Part shown: positions 1-10,115 of the stretch, in pieces | Position numbering within the stretch: the first letter of the stretch is position 1 | Layout: each line of letters opens with the position of its first letter | Program-made: the position numbers and the translations under genes | Assembly (NCBI RefSeq): GCF_954871325.1 | Contig: NC_088775.1 | Coordinates: 19,507,561-19,571,560 of the forward strand | Length of the DNA stretch: 64,000 nt | From: Gordionus sp. m RMFG-2023 | Taxonomy: Eukaryota > Nematomorpha > Gordioida > Chordodea > Parachordodidae | Reading direction: 5' to 3' | Notes under the pieces: generated by a model | Told to the model about the DNA's origin: nothing | The model's database searches: none | What the model saw: only the letters and a program-made list of their open reading frames with translations

Positions 1-1715
1 GGGAGTAACGGTTTCTAGAAACACTGATAAAATGTTTCCCAAAGGGGAGCGTCGGGTCACAATTACTTCTTCATCGTAACGGATAAAACTTTGCTGTTTT
101 TTCTTTTCCACCTCGTTATTCAAACAAAGATATCCGTCTTGATCGTCACTCTCACTATCTACTTCGATATCAACAATTTGGTTATAAAGGTCGGGTGAAG
201 AATTTTGAAATTCTTTAATACGATCTTTGGAGGTGGGATCATTGATATTTCCAATTTTTTCAAGTTGTAGGTTTTGATCGCTGCACATAAATCTTGAAGA
301 TATTATTTCTCGAGGGTAATTATCGTGTTTTTCGATCATTAATCGTTTTTCGTAAATATTTACAGTTTCCTTCTGCTCGCTTTCGTACTTTCCATCGTAA
401 TCTGGAGTAAACTCGCGGATATTTGATGCATATTTATCAACATCGATTGATTGCTCGTTTTTTTCAAAGCCTTTATAACTATGGATATTTTGGGTTCTTG
501 ATATTGGAGTGGATTGCAAGATTAGTCGAATGTCTGAATCTTTAGATTTTTTCGGTGAATCGAAAAATTTGGTATTTATCTGATCTATTCTTTTACTAGT
601 CCCTATATCGTTTAAATCTTTGTCCTGAGCTTTCCCGCTGGCTTCCGTGTATGCTTGAGAATTGCTTAAATGCGTTGACCTTTCGGGGCTAAGTATTTTA
701 TCGCTAATTTTTTTATGTTTAGGCGTTTCGTATCCAGGCGGAAATTGCATAATTAAAATTTGATCTTCAAATCTAACTATTGGCTTATCCTTACTTTTCG
801 TAAAAATATCCTCTTTAATTAATTGCGCCTCTTTTGGGTGCATCTCATTACTCGAAGTTTGCTCAGATAGTAAAACTTTGGATTGAGGTAATGGAGAAAA
901 GAACAAAAGATTCCTCTCTAACTGCTGTAAAAAATCTACGGTCTTGTCATCTATTTCAACATTTTTAATTATTTTCGATTTCTGTCTATTAATTCCTACG
1001 CTTTCATTTTTTTCTCGTTCTACGATCTGCCAGGTTTCCTCGTCAGTGATTCCTGTTTCCAAGTTATCTATACTTTCTCGTTCGTCGCCTAAACTACCGA
1101 AAGAAGAAAAGGAGCTGATCAAAGTATTGCTTTCTCTATCGAAACCAGGCAATAGTTTGATATCCTTGAATGGCTGTGGAGATGCATATTCGGATTTGCA
1201 TCCATGTGCGATGTTCATCAAATGAGTGAATCTCGTGTCATCGTCGATGGTGCTTTCGAATTTAACTTTCTCATCGTCACGTTGTTTATCAAAAGGTATT
1301 ATTGGTTTTAAAGTTTCATCCAGTTGATAACTACTGTGCCTATGAGATTCCAGTTTAGGAATGATGTTTGTCGGATAAACGAGCACAGAGGAACTCATCC
1401 TTGATTCGATTTCCAAGATTTTGTCCTTGACCGACTTCTTGAGTTTTTGATCATCCTTGTGCTTAAATTCTTGTCCTGAAATAATGATGGGTGATGTAAT
1501 TTCTATCGATTGTTTCTCTTTGTTTTCAAAGAAACTTTTGAATTTGTATTTGAGTCTTTGAGTCACCGTCGCAGGCTTATATATGTCATCGTGGTTATCG
1601 TCTCCTTCATTTTCTCCATCAACGTCTGATTTTATAAGGACTGATTCATCTTGTTCGGAAAGAGGAACAGAAATATTTGTCATGTTCTCATTAATATTTA
1701 TCAATAATTTTATAT
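1..1715 (-). CDS. ANK: Ankyrin tail exon, large, open at window edge
   Basis: I read this frame across the full stretch and found no stop: 571 codons from the acceptor AAAAAAG at 1716 to the window start. The proposed phase-1 start fits the phase-1 end of the exon at 1910-2065. The product is hydrophilic and acidic, rich in Asp, Glu, Lys and Ser, with no domain I recognise, as expected for an ankyrin C-terminal tail. A segment near 1040, GITDEETWQIVEREKNES, recalls the EEWVIVSDEE motif in vertebrate ankyrin tails; this likeness is by eye. The ATG at 1683 could alternatively start a separate gene, but the phase match favours an ankyrin exon. It must continue or end before position 1. Confidence 0.72.
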
Positions 1716-1909
1716 CTTTTTTATCAATTATTTATCGTGAATTTAGGTTTAGGTACCGAATGTTTATCGTAAATATATCCCGCGATAAAGATTAAAATGC
1801 AATCATCAATATCACATCATCGTGTGGGCATAAATTATAAAAAAAATAGGTTAAATCATGTTTTATTATATATCTAATTAATGTTAAAGTTTAAGCAAAT
1901 TATTATAAC

Positions 1910-2065
1910 CTGAGGCAGCAGATGTAAAATGAGATGATCTGGGAGATGATAATTTTCGCCTACCCTCTAATAAACTATCAGATAGTGGACTTTCAGAATC
2001 TTCCTTCGGATGAGATGAGTGTAATAAGAATTTAGTTTGAATCTCATTCTCCAATTCCTTCACAT
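1910..2065 (-). CDS. ANK: Ankyrin tail exon, 52 residues, phase 1-1
   Basis: Acceptor ATCAAAG at 2066 and donor G/GTTATA at 1910. The product begins DVKELENEIQTKFLLHSS and ends SPRSSHFTSAAS, Ser-rich and polar. If the donor is not used, the frame runs on only for SGYNNLLKL and then meets TAA near 1890. The exon could therefore also be a terminal exon of a shorter isoform. It is symmetric (phase 1 both sides), so it can be skipped without a frameshift. Confidence 0.65.
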
Positions 2066-2271
2066 CTTTGATATATTAAATATAACAATATAATTGTGTC
2101 TAAAGCTTGAGATTAACCAAACAGAATCAGGAGGGAGGAATAATGGGTGCCAATGCTTATTTCCCCCCCCCCTATTTTTTAAAAAAATTATTTGAATACC
2201 ATAATATTTATGAATATACGGTTAAGGTATTTATTTATTAATAAACAAAAGAAAAAAGTAGGCTATGGGTG

Positions 2272-3915
2272 CATTCACAGTAGAGCGCAACAGCGACACG
2301 ACAAAATACAAATATGTGTAAATACCAATGACTATTTATAGTGAGATTTTGCGACGCGACACGATATTCCCACCAAATTTGTCGCATTAAATATAGAAAT
2401 CAAAATTACAAAACCTTTTGTTATTTTAAAAGCGACGCTACAATATGGCCGAAATAGAAAAATTTGGAAGTGAATTTTTGAAATGTTATTAAAATAATAT
2501 TATATATATTTTAGAATATAAATAAATATTATATTATATATTTTAAATGATTTGTTATAGAATAAAGAAGCTTTAATTAATTCAATAAGGTACCATCCTT
2601 GCTTTTATGACAAAAAATGAATAGGATATAAAAATGCACAGAAAATTATTCAATATTGAAATCCATTACTGCGGAAAATAATAATGAAACAGGTAATTAA
2701 AGAGTATTTTGAAGTATTTTTCTTTTGCAGTAGAGATGACCAAATTAACATGGAAACTAAGAGAAAGAGATTGCTTTATGAAGGAGCATAAAAAATTAAA
2801 ATTTAAAGAGTTGGTCAGGAGCTAATAACACTCCCATTTGACAATTGTACTATAACTTGGCTTTTCTAATTCCAACCATAGAGCTAGACAAACTTGAAAA
2901 AAAATAAATCCTGTTATATCTAATATTGATGAAGCAAATATTGTTAGAGTAATGTTTGGGCAAATGAGTGGAGATGGAAATTATCAATATAAAGATGGTA
3001 AATATACTAATTTTTGTTAAGATTTTATTATTACATAGCTGTTGAAATCCCATGCATAGAGACTAGTCAAAGTGAATCCACAATTTTAAGAAATGATTGT
3101 AATTATATTTTATATATATAATATTATATATATTTAACATCATCATCACCTAGTATAAGATCATATTTATCTTGCAAAAAATTAATTAAAAAGAGGGATA
3201 TTGATCAAGGTAATTTGCATTTGTAAATATTTATAATTTTAAACTAGATTTATTTGAGCAAGTTCTTGAAATAGAAAAATAAAAGAAACAAGACATTTGC
3301 AAAAAGATCATAGAGGTGAAAGGAAAAATTAATTAAAATCATTTTTGATATATTATTCGATTATGAAACTGATGAAGATTAATAAAAAATATTATATTGC
3401 ATTGTTATTATTTTATGGGAGGGCTTTTATATTATTTTAATCAAAATTTTATCTTAGATTGTTTTTATTTAAGACACATAAAATAAATAACACAACAATT
3501 ATACTTTATTTTTATAATATAATTACAAATCAATTATATAACTTGATTTTATTAGATTATAAAGTTATAATTGCCATGATAATTTATTTCAATAAAAATA
3601 TTCAAAAAAGTAACTCTAATAAAAACCTTTGAGGGGTTTTTTATAGATTGAGGATTCCATAAATAATCTCTATTTTGTTTAGGATCTTGAGTATCCTTGG
3701 GATGGAGATCTATGTTTTTTCTATCAATCACCAAGTTGTGTAACAGTGCACAAGTTAAGTAACGATATAATAGAATTAATTTTAAAGTTGTAATTGATAC
3801 CATTTTTTAAAAAAAATCAAAATATGTTTGTCGCAACTACTATGAATGCTATGTCGCTTAGGACACATACGCGGCTCTGTCGATTATTGTCGTGTCGCTC
3901 TCTACTATGAATTTT
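2272..3915. mobile_element. PIF/Harbinger-like DNA transposon relic
   Basis: The ends carry inverted repeats: ATTCACAGTAGAGCGC plus GCGACACGAC on the left, matched by RC ATTCATAGTAGAGAGCGACACGAC-like sequence on the right. Between them the plus strand at 2587-2660 reads RYHPCFYDKK, a stop, then IGYKNAQK. That is the signature of a MADF DNA-binding domain, which PIF/Harbinger elements often carry as their second protein. On the minus strand 3552-3803 reads LLYRYLTCALLHNLVIDR, similar to the (C)xLHNxxID end of a Harbinger nuclease. Several in-frame stops show it is inactive. It lies in an ankyrin tail intron. Confidence 0.6.
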
Positions 3916-4629
3916 TTTATTTACAATTATGATTAATTATTAAAAAGATTTATAATATTATCAAATTTGATTTTAAAAAATCTATATTAATTTTTTAGGC
4001 CCAATATCGAACTGCAAAAATAGATTTCGGCCATAGGTTCGATCAGAACAAAATAAATAAAGATATTGTGAAGAATTTTAGTATATTAATTTGGTTATAT
4101 CCCAAGATACATACTCTATATAAATGTTTAGCATCAAGTATATATTTATTTTGGTCATATTTTTTCTTATTTCACCAAAATATAAAATATATTTTTTTTC
4201 TTGTTTGGCCAAAATGTATACTGTGAAAAAAAATTATTTTAGATAAAACTACTAGTAATTGAGCAAAAATTATAAATTATCATGTTTAACTAATATATAT
4301 ATTTGGAATCATCATTAAATTTACAAATATAGTATATATTTGCTAAATAAGAAAAAAAAAATATTTTTTTTGGCCAAATAAGAAAGTACAGTATATATTT
4401 TGGTGCAAGATTAATTTTTCATTGAAAACTAAAAAAATATGAAATTTTATTTTTTTAAAAAAAGATTTGTGATTATGAAAACAAAATAATTTAAATTTCC
4501 AGTCGAAATTAGATTTCTAAAATAACCTTTATCCGAGTCCTGCCTGAATGAAAATTTTAAATCAATTTCCGGCCTAATTGAATTAGGTCAGATGGACCCT
4601 TATAGGGCTCAAATTTATTTTTATCTTAC

Positions 4630-4698
4630 CATGAGGAGAAGTTATTGTATGAAGATCATTATGTTCTGTCTTTGGACTAGATTGCGGAGTTTTGGGAT
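4630..4698 (-). CDS. ANK: Ankyrin tail exon, 23 residues, phase 1-1
   Basis: Product DPKTPQSSPKTEHNDLHTI plus TSPH. The acceptor reads AATTAGTAG, a tandem NAG-NAG site. Use of the first AG would add one residue (V before D). The donor G/GTAAGA is strong. It is symmetric in phase. Short Ser/Thr-Pro-rich exons of this sort are common in ankyrin tails. The call rests on splice sites and phase, not on homology. Confidence 0.55.
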
Positions 4699-4733
4699 CT
4701 ACTAATTAGGTAAAATAATATATTTAATATCGT

Positions 4734-4853
4734 GATAGCTAAATAAATGGTATTTAATATATTTTTTTAAAAAGATAGCTAAATAAATGGTATTTAATAT
4801 ATTTTTTTAAAAAGATAGCTAAATAAATGGTATTTAATATATTTTTTTAAAAA
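4734..4853. repeat. Tandem repeat, 3 x 40 bp
   Basis: Three near-identical copies of a 40-base unit beginning GATAGCTAAATAAATGGTAT, at 4734, 4774 and 4814. They lie in the intron just upstream of the small tail exon at 4630-4698. Confidence 0.9.
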
Positions 4854-4963
4854 GAGACCTGCCTATTTATAGGCCTGGTTTGTAAGAAAACATTTTCCAG
4901 TCAGACCAGGGTTTCAAAAAAAATTAAAAAGGTTAAGATTCGACCCGTCCTGCAAGTCTCTAT
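4853..4963. mobile_element. Short hAT-type MITE
   Basis: About 110 bases bounded by AGAGACCTGC and GCAAGTCTCT as inverted ends. These match the ends of the larger hAT relic at 39770-41586 (CAGAGACCTGCAG). No coding content. Confidence 0.5.
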
Positions 4964-4989
4964 AAAAAACATCTGGTATAAATATTTAC

Positions 4990-5082
4990 CATTCGATTCA
5001 ATAGTAACTTCATTTGTAGATACTTGTGGTACGACATTTCTATTTTGACTTTTAATAAGAGATTCCGTTTGAGCAGTTTTGC
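4990..5082 (-). CDS. ANK: Ankyrin tail exon, 31 residues, phase 1-1
   Basis: A pyrimidine-rich tract leads to acceptor CTGTTCAG at 5083, and the donor is G/GTAAAT. Product GKTAQTESLIKSQNRNVV, then PQVSTNEVTIESN. Phase 1 on both sides, so it joins cleanly to the large exon at 5339-8140 upstream and to 4630-4698 downstream. No known domain. Confidence 0.65.
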
Positions 5083-5338
5083 CTGAACAGGTAAAAAAAA
5101 ATATGTCGGAATTTAAATAATTCGTCAGCTATATACAAGGAATAAGTAATATGCAATGCAACGATAATAAAGGTTAAAATATGTAATCAGGTAAACTATT
5201 AAAAAATCAATAGAATGGTGTTCAATAAATGAGGATAAAAAAAATGGAATATAGTAAGGAAAGATAACAATATATAAGAAATAATAAATTGGACTTCTAG
5301 AGGGTATAAAATTTGGAAACAATTGAGTAAAATTAAAC

Positions 5339-8140
5339 CTTCATTATAAGGCATATCAGTAGACCGATTAATTAATCCGTTGAAAGACGATAAAGGAGAA
5401 TCAGTGTCAATCAAAACCTGGCCTAACATTTTAATTTTTTCATCTTCCGATAAACGGATTAAGCCGGGAGGTTTAGGTATTTTAGACGGAAGCCTAACTG
5501 AATGAATGGCATAGCTTTCGTTATCAGGAGGTGGGGCTTGAGACGTAACCTGCCCGAATTGATGAGACGCTGAATAGTCTTTTGGTATTTCGGCCGACAG
5601 CAGTGTGATTTTATTGGCAGCTATTTTATCATCTCGATTCATCACATCTTCGTTGGCAGAAGTTACTGGTTTGTTTTTATTTACATGTTGATTTTTGTCC
5701 GCGAATTTATTTGCCTCCTTAATTGAAGTGATGACTGGGTTTGAGGATCTTTTTAGACTCGTTTTATGTGCATTATTATACTCGGATTTATCTCTAGAAG
5801 AAGGTAAAAATTTTAAATCATCTTTTAATGAATACTTCAATGGATTAAGTTTAGGTTCCTGATCCGTTACATCGTAATCAGTATTATTTTCGCTGAACAA
5901 AGTTTTTTTGGGTTGGTTCAATTTAGCGAATCCATGCAGGGTATTGTGGATGGAATTTCTTGCTAGGGAAATTATATCACTATGAGATTCTTTATATGTA
6001 CTCAGACCTGGTAAAGGTGTGGTATCCAATAATTTGCTACCCTGCATCGTTGCGACGTTTTGAGGGGATTGAGGTTGTTTTGGAGATAGTTTAAATTTAT
6101 CTTCTAGTTCATCAAAAGATGATGCCAGAGTGTGAATTGTTTTGTCGAACGTCGATGAAACTTTGCCTAAAAGTCCTGATTTGCTATTAGAATTTAAATG
6201 ATTATTTACATCGACGGTTGGATTTTTTATTTCACTTCCCATTTCCTCAACTGAATGTTTGATGGATTCAGCTGCTTTATCTAATGATGTTGATGTTTTT
6301 TCGATTAAAGCGCTAACATTTCCTGGAACATTTTGCTTAAGATTGGGATCTAAAGACACATTATTCTTCAAATTTTCAAAGGATGATTTAAGTGAATCAA
6401 CATCTTTATTTAATAAATGATTATCGTTGATTGGTGTAGGTAAATGTTTGGACAAATTCTCATTTTCAGGTAGATTATGATCATCGATTTTATATCTAAT
6501 GTCATCAAATAAAGATTTATTATTGTGAGAAATTTTATCAGATGTATTAGGTGTATTTAAATGGAGATCAATATCGGAGGATATTCCATTAGGCTTGCTT
6601 TTTCCCTCAACCGGACTTTTCAAATTATCCTCTATATTTTCAAATGATTTAATTGAGTGGGAAGTATTATTCAATGTTGCTGATACTTTATCAACAATAT
6701 AGGGTGAATCAAAATGACCTGAAAATATTTCATTGTCACGTTGCTTCACATCTTCAAATTGACTTTTTAACTTGTCCTTTATATTGTCAATAGGAGATGT
6801 AATAACATGGGCAGCTTTATTTATAGTTGCGGACGCTTTATCAATTATACCTCCTTTTCCCTCAAAAGGATTTTTTAATTTATCTTCTGTATTGTCAATA
6901 GATTTAATTGCATGGACATCTTTATCTATAGTTGCGGACGCCTTATCAATTATATCACCTCTTCCCTCAAAAGGACATTTTAATTTATCTACTGTATTGT
7001 CAATAGGTGATTTAATTGAATGAAGAGCTTTATCTATAGTTACAGATGTTTTATCAATTACATCTGGCTTATGCGATGCAAGGTTAACATCAGGAGTTAA
7101 ATTAGGATCAGTGCCATGCTCTCTATTTAAAGTTGGCTCAACGTGAGATTTCAACTTGTTTTCAAGTTCACCGATGGACGCTTCAATAGAATTGGTGGTT
7201 TTATTGATAGCAAGAGATGTCTTATCAATGATATCATTGCCATCGTGACCAATACTATCGGTTTCAGGAAAAGGCTTGTAATATTGCCCTTTTAATTTAT
7301 CGCCTAAACCTTCAAATTGTGATTTCAAGTCATGAGCCGATTTTTCCAAAGCATTAGAAGCTTTACCAGCTAACCCCAAATGTTCTTCTCTTTGATGAAT
7401 TTTAATCTTAAGCGCATCGCCTATTTTGTCACCGGTATCTTTTAAAGTTTCTCTTTCAGCTTTATGAGCGGCAGTGTGCAATAGAGCCCCAACACCGGCA
7501 GCCGTTCCTACGTTAGGTTTAACAGTTAATTTGTCCCCGATATCAGTTATGGACGTACGAATCGAGTGTCCAACTTTTTCGAAAGAATTTTCGACTTTGT
7601 CTAAAAGGTTGGCACCCTTATTTTTGGTGTGGTGGGAGGCGTGATGATCACCTTCTTTGTTTCCGTGATCGCCAATGGAAGTTATAAACTTGGTTATAGA
7701 TTTTCGAGCATTCTTAATGATACCCGATGATAAGGAATGTTTTCTTTCCCCTAGGCTTAGATACCCAATTTCCCTAGCTGCTTTCATCTCTGCATCTTTT
7801 ATAATGTCCGAGCTAATAAATTTGCCGGCGGCCAGAGCTGCTATAGCTTCATCATCAAATTTGATGCGTTCCTGGGTGCCTAGGGAAGCTAGATATTCTT
7901 CGCTCAACTCTTCCTTCTTATGATCGCTGGTTAAGATATCATCCTCTTCTTTCTTGTGTCTATGACCGATTAAGATACCCTGCAAAGATTTACGGGTGGA
8001 TTTTAAAAAACCAGAAGATTTTTTGTCGTTTTTAATCGTCGGGGAAATAAGTTTGTTGCTGGTGGATCTAACATGACTGTTTTCATCTATATCGTCAGCA
8101 CTTTCTAAAGATGAATCGCCGTGTAGAGAAACGTTCGAGT
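5339..8140 (-). CDS. ANK: Ankyrin giant tail exon with amphipathic repeats
   Basis: One open frame of 934 codons, phase 1 to phase 1. It lies between the acceptor ATGTCACCAG at 8141 and the donor GAAG/GTTTAA at 5339. The N-terminal quarter has two related basic motifs, SSGFLKSTRKSLQGIL and SSGIIKNARKSITKFI. From about 7605 to 6090 come roughly ten imperfect repeats of the type IIDKASATIDKxxHSIKS followed by IDNxEDKLKxPFEG, predicted to be amphipathic helices. Near the C-terminus, LPSKIPKPPG (SKIP at 5475-5486) fits the SxIP motif bound by EB microtubule plus-end proteins; vertebrate giant ankyrin tails also have SxIP sites. An ATG at 8150 just upstream of the acceptor means an independent gene cannot be excluded. 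Large tail exons are known in ankyrins, but this sequence is not one I recognise. Confidence 0.75.
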
Positions 8141-8800
8141 CTGGTGACATTATCGTAAACAAATTGCGATTGGAAATATAATATAAAAAAGATTAAAGAA
8201 TTCTAATTTTTTTTTTGTAATGGGCACGAATAATAATGTAAAACTAAGTATAAAGCAAAATCAGGCAAAAGGATAGATTTTAATAAAGTAAAATATAGGA
8301 AGTCAAAATATAAAATGAAAATATTGCAGCGTAGTCATGTTTAAAAGTAGATAAGCAATATGTTACTTGTTTTTTAGTATGGCACTTCATGAAAATTAAA
8401 CGAGGAGAAATATTTTAAAATTGTAATAAAAAATAGGATGGCTAAAAAAAATATACCCATCATGAATTAAAAATGATAACTCCGCGTTTTAGGAAAGTTT
8501 AAATATACAATAAGGCATGACATTATAGAATTCATGATAACTCAAATTCAAATAATTAGTAATAAGAGGCGTAACAGAAGCTGCCGATCGAGCAAGATTG
8601 ATGAAGGGGAGTGAAGCGTAAATAGGCCCTCTAGTGAGTAAGGGGGCCCCAAATTTTTCCGCGGAGGCTCCCCGAGTTTAGTGTTACGCCTTTTGATAAC
8701 TTTGTTAATTTGATCAATAATTAATTAAGATAAAATTGAATGCATTCAAATTTATCACAAAAACAAAACAAAAAGTAATATAGTATTAAAGTGTCCTAAC

Positions 8801-8971
8801 CTGATAAAGGTTTTATAGGTTGAAAATGAGGGCCGGAATCGGCAGTGTCAGATGCAAACTTTTTAAGAGTTTCAATTTTTTGTCCTTCGGATAATTTTTC
8901 TTGGTTGTTGATTCTATCAGGCAAATTTCTTGGTGCTTGGGTTGGTATTATTTCAGGACTACTAATATTAT
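8801..8971 (-). CDS. ANK: Ankyrin tail exon, 57 residues, phase 1-1
   Basis: Acceptor AATAAG at 8972, donor G/GTTAGG at 8801. The product starts DNISSPEIIPTQAPRNLP and includes LSEGQKIETLKKF. That motif resembles LSEDEKIKMLGQV near the end of the preceding giant exon, suggesting a duplicated short motif. A nearer AG at 8966 is out of phase. Polar, with no known domain. Confidence 0.6.
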
Positions 8972-9159
8972 CTTATTATAATTTAACATTATAAATAACT
9001 ATTCATGTACATAAAACTAAAATTTAAATACATTTCATATCAACAGAAGAAATAGATAGGCACGTGTAAATGTAGATAATCTAAATAACCTTCATAACTT
9101 ATTCAGAATAATTGGAAATTTATATATATATATGTATCATAAAAATAAGGATATTATAC

Positions 9160-9211
9160 CTTGGTTAAGTGATATATCTTCCGATTGATTTTGAGGTGAA
9201 ATATGTTTATC
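9160..9211 (-). CDS. ANK: Candidate small ankyrin exon, 17 residues
   Basis: Acceptor CTTTAG after a T-rich tract and donor CAAG/GTATAA. The frame DKHISPQNQSEDISLNQ is open only from phase 0. To fit, the exon upstream must use its distal donor at 9560. With the stronger donor at 9601 this exon would be skipped. Call it optional. Confidence 0.4.
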
Positions 9212-9559
9212 CTAAAGCAAGATTTTTTTTTTCAAAATATATTAATAATTTCAATAGTTGATAAACTTTTTGGTTATGAATGTCAAGCAAATGTGAATCT
9301 TGTTTCGCGTCATATTTCCAATCACCTAAATCTTCGGGATCTAGTTATTTATTTATGTATGTATATATATATAAGAACTAAGAAAAATTCACAATTCATA
9401 ATATAATTTTTAGGCTTAGTTAACATATGATTTAAAATAATTTAAGCATTATCAAATTTCCTTAATAGCGCAATGATATTAAAATTAAGTATTAGATAAA
9501 ATATAGAAAACAAAATACATATATAATATATGTTATGATGTACGTTTTTTTGTGTCTAC

Positions 9560-9693
9560 GGATTTGATAGGAGAGGAATGATTCAATTTTATACCATTAC
9601 CATGTTTTTGAGATTCTAGTTTTGATAGCCAAGGATTATAGGTAAGAATGTCATTCCTATTTATACGTTTCAATGCCAATTCCATTTCCTTGA
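9560..9693 (-). CDS. ANK: Ankyrin exon: end of death domain
   Basis: The product IKEMELALKRINRNDILTYN, then PWLSKLES, matches the last death-domain helices of ankyrins (LTKINRIDIVTLLEG). It starts in phase 1 and completes the exon at 9902-10115. Two donors are possible. ATG/GTAATG at 9601 (phase 1) joins the exon at 8971. TCC/GTAGAC at 9560 (phase 0) joins the small exon at 9211. Without splicing the frame ends at a TAA at 9533, giving a short C-terminus KSVDTKKRTS. Confidence 0.85.
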
Positions 9694-9901
9694 CTAATTT
9701 TTTTTTAAATTATCAGACTCAATTAATCATAATCGTAAGAATTAGAGGATGCTTGTCCGGTCGAAGCAAAGGACTTAAAAATATTTTCCGAAACCCGGGT
9801 TGGTCATAAAATGACATAATCTAAGAACCAGAGGTCAGACATGATTAGTAAAAGCTATGTGATTTATTAAATAAAAACCGTTTAATATAAAAAAATACTA
9901 C

Positions 9902-10115
9902 TTGGCTTGACATGATCCGAACCTTGGGAATGCATACGTTTCCAAACTAAGAACATAGCTTTAGCCTGATGTCCTACATCATCTGGAAATTCTTTCTTGA
10001 TTTCCTGAATATCTTCACTTGGAAAATTCAATTCACGAGCTAAGTTTATCCAATCGCCTTGTAACGACTGAGAAACATTATCCGCCATTAAATCGGGGCT
10101 AAATACAGTTTCTCG
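9902..10115 (-). CDS. ANK: Ankyrin exon: death domain
   Basis: The product contains MADNVSQSLQGDWINLAREL and NFPSEDIQEIKKEFPDD. It aligns by eye with the ankyrin death domain (VADHLGLSWTELARELNF, then INQIRVENPNS), including the invariant Trp and the LARELNF helix. The donor CCAA/GTAGTA is in phase 1 and is supported by the next exon. The 5' border is less sure. AG at 10116 gives phase 0, matching the exon at 21848, and adds RETVFSPDL. A second AG two bases upstream would give phase 1. A small missing exon in the long intron above is possible. Confidence 0.9.

Noticed and set aside
944-1795. Plus-strand open frames of 93 and 70 codons
   Set aside because: Opposite the long uninterrupted minus-strand frame at 1-1715, and Ser/Phe-rich as expected for the complement of an acidic coding strand.
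6772-7923. Plus-strand open frames opposite the giant tail exon
   Set aside because: They are antisense shadows of the minus-strand coding exon and have no independent support.
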